NCBI GenBank assembly: GCA_026724425.1
Contig: JAIUCV010000117.1
Span: 1,645,501-1,709,500 of the forward strand
DNA length: 64,000 bases
Direction of reading: 5' to 3'
DNA from: Erythrophleum ivorense
Taxonomy: Eukaryota; Streptophyta; Magnoliopsida; Fabales; Fabaceae
This document shows, piece after piece, positions 10,971 through 23,450 of the stretch (positions within the stretch are counted from its first letter, which is position 1; each line of letters opens with the position of its first letter). A model generated the notes under the pieces. It had not been told where the DNA came from, did no database searches, and saw only the letters and a program-made list of their open reading frames with translations. The position numbers and the translations under genes were made by a program.

Positions 10971-12885
10971 TAAATAAAACGAAGAATAGTAAGATATGAA
11001 TAAGGTCAATGTCACTTGTCAGTAATAAAAGAAAATAATAAATCCAAAGTGTTGAGTTCGGCGAAAGACTTGGAACTAAGCTGTCGGCTATTCTCCAAAA
11101 TCTATCCAGCTCATATATGGGCCCCATCTCTATACTTTCATTTAAATTCTATTTCTTCATTTTTAAAGACATATTTTTAAATTTTAGAACCATACACATA
11201 AGTTTTTGTGGTAAAATAAAAATACATTCGTAATCATAGATGACAAAAGAACAACAATACACAGAAGTTTTCAAGTGTTATGATTTGGTTTCAGTTAGGT
11301 GTTAAAAGCTAAAGGATTCTCTAAATATTGGAAAACGTAGATAATGATAAGATTTAGGATTACAAATGGACAAGTTAAATCATTTACAGAACAAATTTAA
11401 TTCTATGTTTTTCTAAGCTCTGTAATTCGAATTTGTATTGTTTATAGACCAAGACTCGAGGTTCATTTTCGAGTAACAAGAGTCTGAGAAACTTGTTAAT
11501 CTGAAAATTTGCGAAAGTGGAACCCTATGAAATATTGGTATTGGAAAATGGCACCAAACTCGTAGACCACTATATCATTTTTTTCTCCTTTTGTTTTTTT
11601 TTGTTGTTGTTTTAGTGAGTTTTCATTTTTTGTCAAAATCGAGTGTGAGTTACTTATAAATCGTGAGAGGCTTTCGCATAGATCCTTCAAGAAAAATAAT
11701 CTTCTACTGTTATGTTAAGTCGATCAACATTTTAATCTCACATATTTTTTGTGTTTTCTTTGTTTAACGATTTTTATAAGAGACTCTTACTGCTTTCATT
11801 AAAGTTTTAAAATCTCAAAACCTGGACTGAATTAATAGTAAAAAGTACATAGCTAATTAATGCTACTATCTCTATCAAACGTGTTGATTCATGGGGAAGA
11901 AAAAGAAGCCTAAGGGCAAAGGTTCCTTTAGAGTTTCAGAAGAAAATTGACAAAGAAATAAAAATAAAGTGACGTTGCCGACTTGCCGTCTCTCAGTGGT
12001 AATTGATTACCAGTGTTCTCTACTCGATTTCATCATCATGTGTCATTGTCCTCATTTGCATCATGTGTTTTTGTTGGTTCATACTCTGCATATCTCCCAA
12101 AACCTATCACTTGTATTTATCTACACTCTTTAATTATAATCAATACGATCACTTTCTATCATCTTATTATCTGCCTATCTGGTATCTTTTTTCTTGCATT
12201 AGGAATTGATGCCATACAACTATTTTATGATGCATACATATATTAGGAGCTACCGCAATGGTAAATATATATGTGATGAGTATAAGGTTTTAAGCCCAAA
12301 ATCCACAATTTTTTAGCCTCCATATTTCTTTCATGTCCGGAACTAGAATATACTATAATATGATAGATATAATCCCAAATGCTATTCAATCTTATAACTT
12401 TTAGATTTTGTCTTTAATTTTTTGACAGTTGAGCTGTTGATACTTGGTAATTATTTATCAGGCACAAATTTGTGTAATTCTATCAAATACTAAGATATTC
12501 AAGCAACAATTTCTTAAAAAGACAAAAAAAAAAATCTGGAATATAGTTGGAAGGTTTTGTAATAACAAGCTTTTTTTGTTGGGTTTTATTGTAATAACAA
12601 GTTAATTACATCAACCATACTGAAATAAAAATATTACACTGACCATATAATATACAAGCATAAATGATCATTATTAACACATACATGAAAAACCCATTTA
12701 ATAATTTGTACATATATAGTTGTTACAGAGCCTAATAAATATGAGAAAGTTTGCTTCAGACAGATGTCCTTCTAAGGGACCCCACAAATCCCAGATTCAA
12801 AACTGATAATAATTTACACTGTCCGATCAAACATCATTCAACGATGATCAAATACGAACGACTGTAGACGAATATCAGAACCTTC
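10971..12885. other. Intergenic between MULE and aspartic protease
   Basis: About 1.9 kb of AT-rich DNA. It contains scattered short open frames without family signatures and the 3' flank of the minus-strand protease gene. No RNA gene or transposon end was recognised. Confidence 0.6.
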
Positions 12886-14181
12886 TCACGGCGATAATCT
12901 GCTGCAATCGGCTTTACTGAAACCCACTCTCCTATTGGTCACATCAAACTCAACCCATAGATTCTGCTGATGAACGTTTCCGATTATATTACTCGCAGCA
13001 CCAAGCATGCTTGACCGTCCGATCCCAACACAGTGGACCCCATTTCCTACGTTAACAAGAAGCCTTTGTTTTTCGACGAGAATCTCAACTCCTCTTCCGA
13101 ATTCAAACGCAAGATCACCTATCAACCGTCCGATCTCCACCGGATTCTTCCCGTCGAAACACATGTCAGCTGTTGCGCCGTACACGTAACCTTTCTTTAA
13201 TCTTGACCCTACAAGCTTCATTACTTCTTCCTTCACTTTTTCATACGCCACGTCGACTAAATGAGTGAACTCGGAACCGGAATCCACCATGGTTTGACCG
13301 GACCCGCCTGCATCGGGTCTGAAAACAGAGGCTGGAATGTTTAATCTCTTTGGTCCGATTCTGATCCCTTGCAAAGGTACTGTGTAAGCCAGAGGGTCTA
13401 GATTCGGCATGCGTTGACTCTCAGGGAAAGTCAACAGAGCAACGTATTTGAATCCGCGAGAATTCGGGTTTTCCCCGAGATAAAAAGACCCGGTCGGAAG
13501 AAAACCGGGTCGGTTCGACCGTGTTGGGATACAATACGAGAACTTTGATATTTTAGCTTGCGTGACAAAAGAACGACGACCGAGATTCATTCCCAAAATA
13601 CCCTTATCGTCTGTAGATTCATCAGCGCAGCCAAGAATCAAAGGAGGGGTACTTTGGGTATTTGAGAAAGTGAATTTTTCTTTGACGAGATTGCCCTCGG
13701 CGAAGGTTCCGTCTGCGTAGAAGTAAGAATAGTGACAGAGACGGTTCGAGTCGCAAGAAGTGGGAAGGGTAAAATCGGGAATTCGAGGTTTGCAGAGAGG
13801 ATGAGAGCAAGGCAAATCGGAGAACGATGAAGACAACGACGGATCAAACGACGTCGTAGGTGGTTTCTTCTTCTTGCGATGGCACTGGATCCATGAGAGT
13901 TGGCTTCCCGTGTCAAGAACAAGCTCTTGAGTCTGCACCGGTGTTCCGATAGGAAGAGAGAGAACTAAAGCCATTGAGTACTTGAAGTTTGATCGGAAGC
14001 TGTATTGAGCTGACGACAGAGATGGATTCCGGCGAGAGACGAGGGAGGTTTGTAAAGGAGAAGTGGAGTTTGTGGTTGGAGTGAGACGGAGAGATGTGAG
14101 AGGAAAGTGGAGAGAGAGAGATGATGAGAGAGAAACTGAGTTACAGAGGAAAACGTAGAGAAATGTTAACAAGAGAGACAT
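12886..14181 (-). CDS. Nepenthesin-like (A1B) aspartic protease
   Basis: Intronless gene for 431 residues. The hydrophobic start (MSLLLTFLYVFLCNSVSLSS) looks like a secretion signal, so the enzyme probably enters the secretory pathway. Both catalytic motifs are present: LVLDTGSQLSW with Asp90, and MVDSGSEFTHL with Asp300. The Cys-rich insert after the first motif (CSHPLCKPRIP...CDSNRLCHYSYFYADGT) is typical of plant nepenthesin-like enzymes, and YADGTFAEG contains the flap Tyr. The C-terminal SNIIGNVHQQNLWVEFD is the usual A1B ending block. A TATA-like run lies about 60 bp upstream (14241-14262). It corresponds to A. thaliana AT5G37540 by recall. The substrate is unknown. Confidence 0.93.
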   Translation of the reverse strand: MSLLLTFLYVFLCNSVSLSSSLSLHFPLTSLRLTPTTNSTSPLQTSLVSRRNPSLSSAQYSFRSNFKYSMALVLSLPIGTPVQTQELVLDTGSQLSWIQCHRKKKKPPTTSFDPSLSSSFSDLPCSHPLCKPRIPDFTLPTSCDSNRLCHYSYFYADGTFAEGNLVKEKFTFSNTQSTPPLILGCADESTDDKGILGMNLGRRSFVTQAKISKFSYCIPTRSNRPGFLPTGSFYLGENPNSRGFKYVALLTFPESQRMPNLDPLAYTVPLQGIRIGPKRLNIPASVFRPDAGGSGQTMVDSGSEFTHLVDVAYEKVKEEVMKLVGSRLKKGYVYGATADMCFDGKNPVEIGRLIGDLAFEFGRGVEILVEKQRLLVNVGNGVHCVGIGRSSMLGAASNIIGNVHQQNLWVEFDVTNRRVGFSKADCSRLSP

Positions 14182-14240
14182 TTTTTTAAACAGAGTGAGA
14201 GACGAGTGAGTGAAGAGAGAGAGGCGATAGGAAGAGTGTG

Positions 14241-14262
14241 TGTTTATATATTATATACACAA
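14241..14262 (-). promoter_or_regulatory. TATA-like run upstream of the protease gene
   Basis: An AT run reading TATATAATATATAAA on the minus strand, about 60-80 bp before the protease ATG. The spacing fits a TATA box with a short leader. CT-rich repeats between it and the ATG resemble a plant 5' UTR. Confidence 0.5.
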
Positions 14263-14599
14263 CACACGAGCACGATTATTATAAAGAGAGAGGAGAAAAT
14301 TGAGGGAGATTGTGCAACTAATTAAAAGTGGTTAGCTATAAATGACTATATTTTATGATTTAATTTTCGTTTGTTTCTTGTATAGTATATGATTTAAGTT
14401 GGTGTTAATGTCGGTTGGAATGCATGATGGATAAGAGTAAGACTAGGAAATATAACTCAAATTGTTTTATTTTTAGTTTGATTTGGAGTTTGACTAATTA
14501 TTGTGCTGATTAGATGTCAATTTTGAGGTTTCAGCTCAGCTACTGGCCTACGTGTTTAAAATCCATACTCAACGGCATAGGAGTATCTTTAAATTTTTT

Positions 14600-15558
14600 T
14601 TTTTTTTTTTATCATATGAAAATTTTATTAGAAATAAAGAGGAATACAAATATGGCGGAAACGAATTTCTCCAAAATTTAAATCCGAAAAAGAGAAGCCA
14701 GATGAAATACACTTGAAAAACATACCAATCTAAACTTCACAAGCAAATTAGAAAAAAACGAAAACAACGCAATCGGTCTAAAGAAAAATGAAGCACATCA
14801 CTAAGTTCAGACAAATGGACCACCAAATCAAAACCTCAAACTTCTAGAGAACCTTCCAAGACTATACCGGAGATGCCCTCGACCAAATAACAGTAGCATA
14901 AACCTCCCTGAAACATACGCAAACTACCTCCCAACTCAGAAAAACCACCCTTCATAATCCGGCAAGATACTCAAAGTCTTCCGGATGCGGTGATGTTGGA
15001 GACTAGCGACGATTGACGCTTCAATAGAAGCGCCATGGAAAAAAAAGCTCTCGATCAGAATGGGAGGTAGCGGCAAGGAGCGACGACTCAAACCGGATAT
15101 CACCGAGCTTCAGTAGGCAAGCACGGGATAGATCGAACTGGAGAAAACCCAACAAAACGAACTCCTCAAAAGCATACAGAAGATTTAACGGTGGCGCGAA
15201 AACCGAGAAAGAGGAAAAACCAGATCTAGTGCAAAGATCTTAGGCTAGAGACAAAACGTGGAGTAAGAAGCAAAGTCTCACCGACAATCTTACAGATCCG
15301 GAACCACCAGTCTCAAGAACACCAAGATCCGACCAGATCTGGAAAGTTAAACCAAAAAAGCAAAAGATTCATCTTCAACCAAAGAAACCTGAGAAAAAAG
15401 GACCAGAGAAAATTAAAACAAAGAAGAAAACATTAAAAACTGGACTCCGGCGCTGAAGAAGCCACCGGAGCCGGCCGAAGAGCTAAAAACGATGTAATTG
15501 AGGGTAGAGAGAAGCAAGAGAGAAAAAAAAAGGAGCGAGGACGAAATATCAAAATTAT
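14600..15558 (-). mobile_element. Non-LTR retroposon-like sequence with poly-A tail
   Basis: On the minus strand this ~0.95-kb block ends in an A run (T run at 14597-14610) preceded by an AATAAA-like signal. It starts with a CT-rich leader. A possible target duplication is TATCTTTAAAT-like sequence at 14584-14595 versus TATCTTTTAAT near 15559. The interior is less AT-rich than its surroundings and has no long open frame. It resembles a short non-autonomous retroposon (Sadhu-like or a LINE remnant), but I cannot name the family. A processed non-coding transcript is the alternative. Confidence 0.55.
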
Positions 15559-17885
15559 TATCTTTTAATTCAAAATATAGGATTATCTTAATTTTTTTAT
15601 GATATTATTACGCAAAAACACATTTGTAGTAAACTAGTAACTCTTGCTGATAGAAGTTGATGATTCTAAAAATCTTAAATTTTGAAAAAAATAATGAAAT
15701 ACACCAAACGTCTGTTATGTAACAAGAAAAAAATGTATAACAAACACGTTAATATAGCTCTCAAACCATTCGTACGTTTCAAACTCCTGTTTGATTGGTT
15801 AGCAAACGAATTACATTCCGTAGTTACGAATCATATCCAATAATTCATCTGAAACTGATCTACTTATATAAGTTATGTTGAGTGGTTTTGTGTTGCTTCT
15901 TTTTCAAGTTAAGTTTGATATACAAAATATTATATACTCGTTGATGAAAATACCTTGGACACCACTTTGGTTATAAAGTTATAAATTTTAAATATATATT
16001 GACGTGACAAAGAAAAAACGAAAAAAATGACTAAAGAAGCAGTTGACACGTAGTCAAAGGCGTTAAAGAGAAGACGACAGAGATACTGAGGGTGAAATAA
16101 AGCGAAATTGTCCAACGCGTTTTCTCTTAGATTTCGGACAAATGGTCTTCGTTTTTAGACTTGGTGAGATTTTTATTTTATTTATTTGTTAGTTTGGATT
16201 TTTGTTCATACTGTTCCAGAGTCAATTTAACTGAAGAGTGTACAACTTTATCATAGTGGCTGATAATATTACTTTTTATGGCATCTCCAACATATAACAA
16301 ACACCTTAAACCATGCATATGACTTCAATTTAATTGAACAAAATTATTTTCGCTTAAAATTTATGGTATTTCGTAATAAATATGCCAATTAATAAAGTCG
16401 ATAAAGATGGTAGACCATTCATATTTTATAATAAAATATGAAAAACATAAAACAGAGAGATAATGATATATTATGTAGATTGGAGCACCATTATAAATTT
16501 CATATAAATAAACAATTCACATCTATATTTTCCTACTATATAAATTGTTATAACCATTACTCTACCATTTGATTTTTTTGGAAAAAAGAACTTTAAAAAG
16601 AAATATTTTCCTCAACAATTTTCGCCACATATTTTAAACGGTTCAAATGATCTCAACCGAACCAGTCCATCATGTACAGATAGATATGTGACGCGTTGAT
16701 GTAAGCGTTTGTTGATGCAATTATGCTTCAAAACTTGTTTATCTAATCGGAAAGTCTTGGATACTTTTGAATATATATTTTTTGGTTTTGTTTTCTTACA
16801 TCACTAGCCATAGACCAAAGGTTGAATTGTGAGTATCCGTCAAAAAGGAGAGTACACCTAACATTTAGAATCACCAATTAAAAATGATTTAATTTCAAAA
16901 TCGATAATAAAGCTAAACTGTAAATGATAAAAGTGTATGTTACCATCCACAGAAATTAATAATATTATATAACCTAAACGAATAATTTAATTTTTTTTTA
17001 AACGTGACAATAAGTACACACAATTCGCCCATACTTTGAGACAAATTATATATCGAAACCCATTTGCATGCGCATGCCGATATATGAGAACATCATTTTC
17101 CGCCGGATGACTTATTGTAATGGTGTACAGAAAAGAGATTCATTTGCAAGTGGCATTGACAACATAACATAAAGTCATCAACTTATTTTGGACCGTCCAT
17201 TTCTATTTTTCTCATTAAGGAAAACCATTTCTCTAAGATAAAGAGAATATAAGGCATGAACTCCTTTATCAAAAAAATAAAGCATGAACTCATTACCTTT
17301 TCTTTTTTCCAAGAAACTCTTAATACAAAATTTTATGTTGATTTGCGCTGTAAATCGCGATCATACATACATGTAACACGTTATTATATTAACAATTTAC
17401 CAAAAAAGTTAATATATTAACACGTTAATATTTCAGTTTTATTTTTTCGATAACCATCCTTGTACTATTTTTATCTGGATAATACAAAATAATGTTTGAT
17501 ATTTTAAAAATTTTACTTGTTCGACTCGGTCCCATGCTTCCTTAGAATTTTTAAACATAAAAAAACAAAATTTTCATAAAATGGGGTAAGATTCTGTTCA
17601 TACCCTCTTTCCCAATATATCAATTTCAATGCAACGCTCTTTCCACTAGAACAAGGCACGAATCCGACTATCCGACTGTTTTTTTCTTCTCTAAAAACAA
17701 CTACTAACCGATCCTTTTCTTTTCATTTTAATATAGGAACTTTAATAATTTAATAATATTTAAATTTTAGGTCTTAGAAATATAAAAATAAAAAGCCGTT
17801 CTAGCATTTCAATTTGTTTTCAAAAAAAAAAAAACTATAGCATTTCATTTTTTTTTCCGTCTACACCGGCCAAGCTTACAACATA
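15559..17885. other. AT-rich intergenic region
   Basis: About 2.3 kb with no credible gene on either strand. The only notable content is general AT-richness and short mononucleotide runs. The MITE target site marks the right edge. Confidence 0.6.
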
Positions 17886-18486
17886 GGCTTTGATTGGTAA
17901 AGCATTTAGAAGAGCATTAGGCTTATGGAGTATAAGCAGGGTGGTGCTGTAGCTGTATGCTCTTGAGTAATATATATTTTATGTGATTGGTAGAGCTGTG
18001 AGCTATTTTATTATAAATTTTTGTTAAAATATTTAATGTGTATGTTGATATTTATTTTAATACATTATATATATATTCTATAAATAAAATAAGATTTTTT
18101 TAATTTTTTATAAATTATTTAATAATTATTTAATAATTATTTCATATTTAAATTATATTTATTAAATTTTAATGTTATTAAATTATTATTTTATGAATAA
18201 TACATTAATGATAAAAATAAGTTTCAAAATTATAATATTTTAAATTTAATATAAATATAATTTTCGATTTTTTATCATTATAAATAAATAAAATATAATT
18301 ATTTTAATTTTTTTTAATATTTTAAAGTCTCAATGCTTTGGAAAAGCTCCATTTCAAAGCAGGGAGAGAGGAGCAGTTTAGAGAGCATTAGCAGTTTTTA
18401 AATGCTCTCCTAAATGCTCTATTAATAAAAGTTGATTGGATTACAAAAAGAATAATGCTCTTCTAAATGCTCTACCAATCAAGGCC
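17886..18486. mobile_element. Tourist-like MITE, complete copy
   Basis: A 601-bp AT-rich element with terminal inverted repeats. The left end begins GGCTTTGATTGGTAAAGC and the right end is the complement of GGCCTTGATTGGTAGAGC. The matching region runs about 32 bp into GCATTTAGAAGAGCATTA. Direct ATA trinucleotides (17883-17885 and 18487-18489) fit a 3-bp target duplication, and the GGC start with a 3-bp duplication points to the PIF/Harbinger class. No coding capacity. A second, end-damaged copy lies at 22525-23031. Confidence 0.75.
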
Positions 18487-19632
18487 ATATACTATTATGA
18501 TAAACTTGCACTAGCATAATTTGCAAGAATTAATATGTTCTAAGAATAAAATCTCATAGCTAGGGTAAAAATATTAAATCATTTTAACCCATGAGACTTT
18601 TACCTCCATCCATTCATATTTAAACATCACACCTATTGTAATATTTTTAATCTTTGATCGATCAGCCAATAGACACCTTCAATATGTATTTTATTTTATA
18701 AACCATATGTTGACTGAATGCACATATCTTAGTTACTAATATTCAGGGGTTTTGTTAAAAACTCATATTTAAGAGTTGTTTCTTCTTAACTCACAAATGC
18801 GCTTCATTACAAAAAAAAGAAGAAGAAATGTTATATTCCCAAAAGTAAAAAGAAGATGTTAAATCAACTTATGGTCCAATCGAAGGATTCACCATGAAGA
18901 AATTGGTTAAAATTTTGACTATGTCGCTGTAGTTTTAAATATGGTTGGCCATAAGTAACAAGTATATCCATTCTTTTTTTCACGTAAATTTGATATTAGT
19001 CTAAACTTTAATTTGGGATTTCGTTCATATATATTATATTTTTTAAAAAGATCGCAGTCGGGAAAACTGTGGAAGGAAAAGAAATTCCCGACAGGGACTT
19101 GTGCATTGGATAGTGATCTTTTTGATAACGATATACACATTCACGTTTTTAATTTGGATACGTTAAATTTTTAGAAATGGTGTGTCGTTGTTTTATTGTA
19201 CACAAATCCGTGCAATTATTAAATTTGTAACCTGGTTATAAACAGATATCTTCATGGCAGTTGAGGTTTTGGTCTGTTTTTTACTCAACTCTATTTATGA
19301 TTGTGATATTTGGAGTTAGTTAGTGGTCATTCTCAACAACAAATGTTAGATTGTAACATCCGCTACGTGGCAAGCCTGATTGATGAACAGAAATACCATC
19401 GTTCTCTAGATACTTCTTTACTACTAAAATGTAAAAGTTACTGTTAATTAAACTTGTTAACGATATTTCTCTTTAATTTAACAAATTTGACATGTTGTTA
19501 ATTTTAATTAAACTTAACTAATCATTTGAGAAACTAATACATGAAAATGAGTATTCTCGTAAGTAGAGAAAAGAGAGGGTAACTCGTTTCTTCAAGCCTT
19601 TGTGATTGATGTTGAATGAGTTCTCTTATCTT
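18487..19632. other. Intergenic, 3' flank of the TcdA-like gene
   Basis: About 1.1 kb without a recognisable gene. It is AT-rich and contains purine-rich patches near 18810-18830. Confidence 0.55.
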
Positions 19633-22240
19633 CTAGCCATAGAAATCAATCTCTGCCTTCTTCAGCACGCATGAAACTTTTTCAAAGAACTCTGTTTCAC
19701 TTTCCTTCACTTCCTCGAGAGTCTTAGCTTCATGTTCATCCGCCTATTATAAACATATATCATCATACCTCAAAACGTAACAAAACACCAAAATCGATAT
19801 AAACTCATGTAATGCTTATTATCATTAAGCAAAACCAAACCTCTTTAAACTTCAAAAGAATCAAGTTTGAGACTGATGCTGGCTTCTTTGCATCCCATCT
19901 GAATAATCACAACTTCACATTATGAGACCAAGAAGAATTTTATAATCTTTTTCATCGAATATCCGTTGATGAATCAAACATACCTTACAAGCATCAGCTC
20001 ATTCATGGCTCTCCACATTCCTCTCCCAACATCTTTTGCAACCTCATCTCTAGCACTTCGTCCGTGCCACAACTCTTTCACTATGTACTTCACTTCCTCA
20101 ACATCTACCTACAAAAATAAAATAAAAAGGAATTAAAATCTTGAATCATTTTCAAGAAATGGACCAAAGCTTAAGAGCATTTCTCAAGAATCTGCTTTTA
20201 ACTTCACAAGCAGTTTCTAAACAAGTTATAGCGATAAAGAGCACAATATATAATCACTGAATCAAATCTGAATACCTGGACTTCTGCAGATGTGCCATAA
20301 ACTGTTTCCTCATGCTCAATTAGGCGTTGATGAAGCGTTCGGTAATGATCTAAATCTAGATTCACTATAGGCTCCATCTGAACTTGCACACCTGCAAGCT
20401 GTGTTATAACATATGAGGCCATGATTTGTCCAAAAATCGCCGGGATGGTTCCAAGAACAGGAATGATCCGAACACGAAAGCCAGGAACTACCTGAAAAAA
20501 CCACAAACAAGCTTCAAGATCAATGACTAATGCAAAGATTGGACAATAGCGTGCAGTGTTTCAAGAACTAAAATCAGTTACTTGATAATCTGAAGGATTC
20601 TCGTCTTCCCCATTTGGCCCCTTAAAGGGAAGCAGCTTTGCTTTCGGTTTTTCGAGCGAAAACACTACAGGAATGCCTCCTTCAATGCCGTGTTCTCTCC
20701 TCAGTCTGTGTCTTACCTGACAACATCGAGAACCAAGTAACAAATCAAGAACCATTTGATGAATGCCTTAAGAAAGTCTTTCAATTGAGGAAAGAGTTAG
20801 AAGAGGTGTTACAGAACGAGATAACGGGTCAATTGTCGATTCTCTTAAGTCAGCCACTCTGATTCTTGTTGGATCAGCTCTAGCACCTGCACCAGTTGCA
20901 GACAGAACTTTCAAACCTCTCTTAACGCACGCAGCCAAAAGTCCCACCTAAACATTGGTTGTTTGAAACGAGGCAATCATATGAATCAGTGTGGAAAGAT
21001 CGAAACGAATCAACTAAACTCCGAAAAGAAAGGATGGCTTGCTTACCTTTGTATCAATGTTGTCAATGCAGTCCAAAACGAAATCAGGATTGCCTGAAAG
21101 AATCTCTTCTTCGGAAGATGAGTCATACAGCATCACCTTGGCTTCAACACAGCATTCAGGAAAGATCGAAGAGAAATGGTTCTTGAGACATGTAGCTTTC
21201 GGGATACCAACATCTTCTCGTGTTGCAACAGCGTGTCGATTCAATGATGAAAGTGACACCTGAATACATAGGAAGGTATGATAATTTGAGTGAAAACAGA
21301 CTGTATATTCGTTGTATAATGAAAGGCGAATGTAAAAGCGTAAAGACCTGATCAAAGTCGACGAGGAGGAGCTTTCCAACACCTGACCTTAAGAGCATAG
21401 ATGCAGCATGACTCCCTACACCTCCAAGTCCAATGACCAAAACATATGATCCTGTTACTTTACGCTGAGCTTCAAGATCGAAAAACTGGATATTCCTAAA
21501 GAGATGAGACAAATCACCATTTTATAATCAAGATTGCATCAAAGTATACAAGAAGATCCACACATCATAGCATATAATAGTGATTTAACATTGCGAAAAA
21601 CCAAGACTTTTTTCATAAAGATCATAGCTTTATGCCTCTTTAGTATCAGCTAAAGATTTTGCAAGAAAATTTGGTAAATCAAAGCTTACTCAAACTCCTC
21701 CAAAACTATCATTTCATTGAGATTAGAAAGGTACCTCGTTAAATGTTCAGAAACAATTTCATCATTCAAAAGATCCTGACCAGTTACTGGTGTTGTTACA
21801 GATTCAATACCATTTCCTGCAGAAAAATTGTATTTTTGTACATGTAATTTAACATAGAACAAACAAAGAACACTAATTTTTCATCTTCTTCATCTCAAGA
21901 TAGAAAAAAGTTGCAGTCTACAGTAAATAAAAAGCTATATATTTGAATAGCATGATCACAAGTACCTGAGAGCTTCTTAGTTCCTGGGTTTTGATCATGT
22001 TGCTTCACTGAAGTCCTGCAATGGATTAAAAACCGAGAAAACTCGAATCAGCGGAAGCTGTTTAGAAATTTGGGTTCTGTAACACGAAATTTCAGTTTTA
22101 CATTTGGATTAAACGTTATTGAAGCAGAGGTTTTTTGGGGGTATTTGCCTGGGGAGCAGCTTAAGGAGAGCGACGGTGGAGACAGATCCGATTAGAGCTC
22201 CGGCTCCGACGAAAGTCAGATACTTTAATTTCTCTTCCAT
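19633..22240 (-). CDS. TcdA/CsdL-like E1-family protein (probable ct6A-forming dehydratase)
   Basis: Multi-exon gene starting at 22240 (MEEKLKYLTFVGAGALIGSV) and ending at 19633. The first ~30 residues contain a hydrophobic segment that could anchor the protein in a membrane. The ThiF/MoeB Rossmann fold follows: VLVIGLGGVGSHAASMLLRS with the GxGxxG loop, LLLVDFDQ, and the DCIDNIDTK region. Then come SATGAGARADPTRIRVADL, and GTIPAIFGQIMASYVITQLA. It ends ...AEIDFYG. Bacterial TcdA and yeast Tcd1/Tcd2 convert t6A37 of tRNA to cyclic t6A using ATP; that role is inferred here by family. The first intron appears to use a GC donor (LLPR junction near 22148). It corresponds to AT5G37530 by recall. 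About eight introns were inferred by eye, so exact borders need a transcript. Confidence 0.88.
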
Positions 22241-22524
22241 TACCGTTAATTTCCCAGCGAAGACACGAAGCGAATTTAAGGGTTTTTGAAATTGAAGAGA
22301 GTCTTATGAGGGGGTTTTAGGGTTTTATTACATATAAAAAATCTCCTCACTTCAAAAGGAAAAAAAACCAAAGTCCTGTCACTTTTTTTTCTCGATTTTA
22401 AAACCGTAAACCATGAACTCAAATTGTTTGAAATTGTTTTTTATATCGCAATCTATTGGCAAAATTCTTATATTTCTCTCAAAATTCATAATCTTTTCTC
22501 AGGTTCAAGTATTGGTTGTCTTGT

Positions 22525-23031
22525 GGAACATAAGCAGGGTGGTGCTGAAACTGTATGCTTTTGACTAATATATATTTTATGTGATTGGTAGAGGTGTGAG
22601 CTATTTTATTATAACTTTTTATTAAAATATTTAATGTGTATGTTGATATTTATTTTAATGTATTATCTATATTTTATAAATAACATAATTTTTTTCTAAT
22701 TTTTTATAAATTATTTAATAATTATTTCATATTTAAATTATATTTATTAAATTTTAATGTTATTAAATTATTATTTTATGAATAATACATTAATAATAAA
22801 AGTAAGTTTCAAAATTATAATATTTTAAATTTAATATAAATATAATTTTCGATTTTTTATTATTATAAATAAATAAAATATAATTATTTTAATATTTTTA
22901 ATATTTTCCAAAAACTCAATTTCAAAGCAGGAGAGATAAGCAGTTTAGAGAGTATAAACAGTTTCTAAATGCTTTCTTAAATACTCTATTAATAAAAGTT
23001 GATTGGATTACAAATGCTCTACCGATCAAGG
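22525..23031. mobile_element. Second copy of the 17.9-kb MITE, left end lost
   Basis: Starts at TAAGCAGGGTGGTGCTG and follows the 17886-18486 element in the same orientation through to its right inverted repeat (GCTCTACCGATCAAGG). The left ~45 bp, including the inverted repeat, are replaced by unrelated sequence. Together the two copies flank the TcdA-like gene. Confidence 0.75.
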
Positions 23032-23450
23032 TGGGGTTGATCAAAGACATGCGCCGAGTGCCAGGATCATAAGGCAAGTAATATCGATCACAAAAATAGA
23101 TGTAATGCTGCAAAGACTACTCATCAGACCAATCACAGAAGTTGAAACTATGTTATTAGGTATCACAATAGCATAGTTGTTACATCACCATACCCAAAAT
23201 TCATATATGCAAATGCAATAAAAAGAGTACATATGAAAAATACTAATGAACAAACACAAGATGCCACAAAGCATCCAAATTTTAAACACTGCAGAGTTTT
23301 GCAACTAAACAATGTGCTTATTGCAATGTGCTTATACATTTCACCGCAACCTTAAATAAAGAGAGCAAACGAAGAATCCAACCATACCCTTTATTTTTGC
23401 GAAAATGAGGAAAAAAATGTGAAACAGAGCATAAGTGAAAAAAGCTCTTC

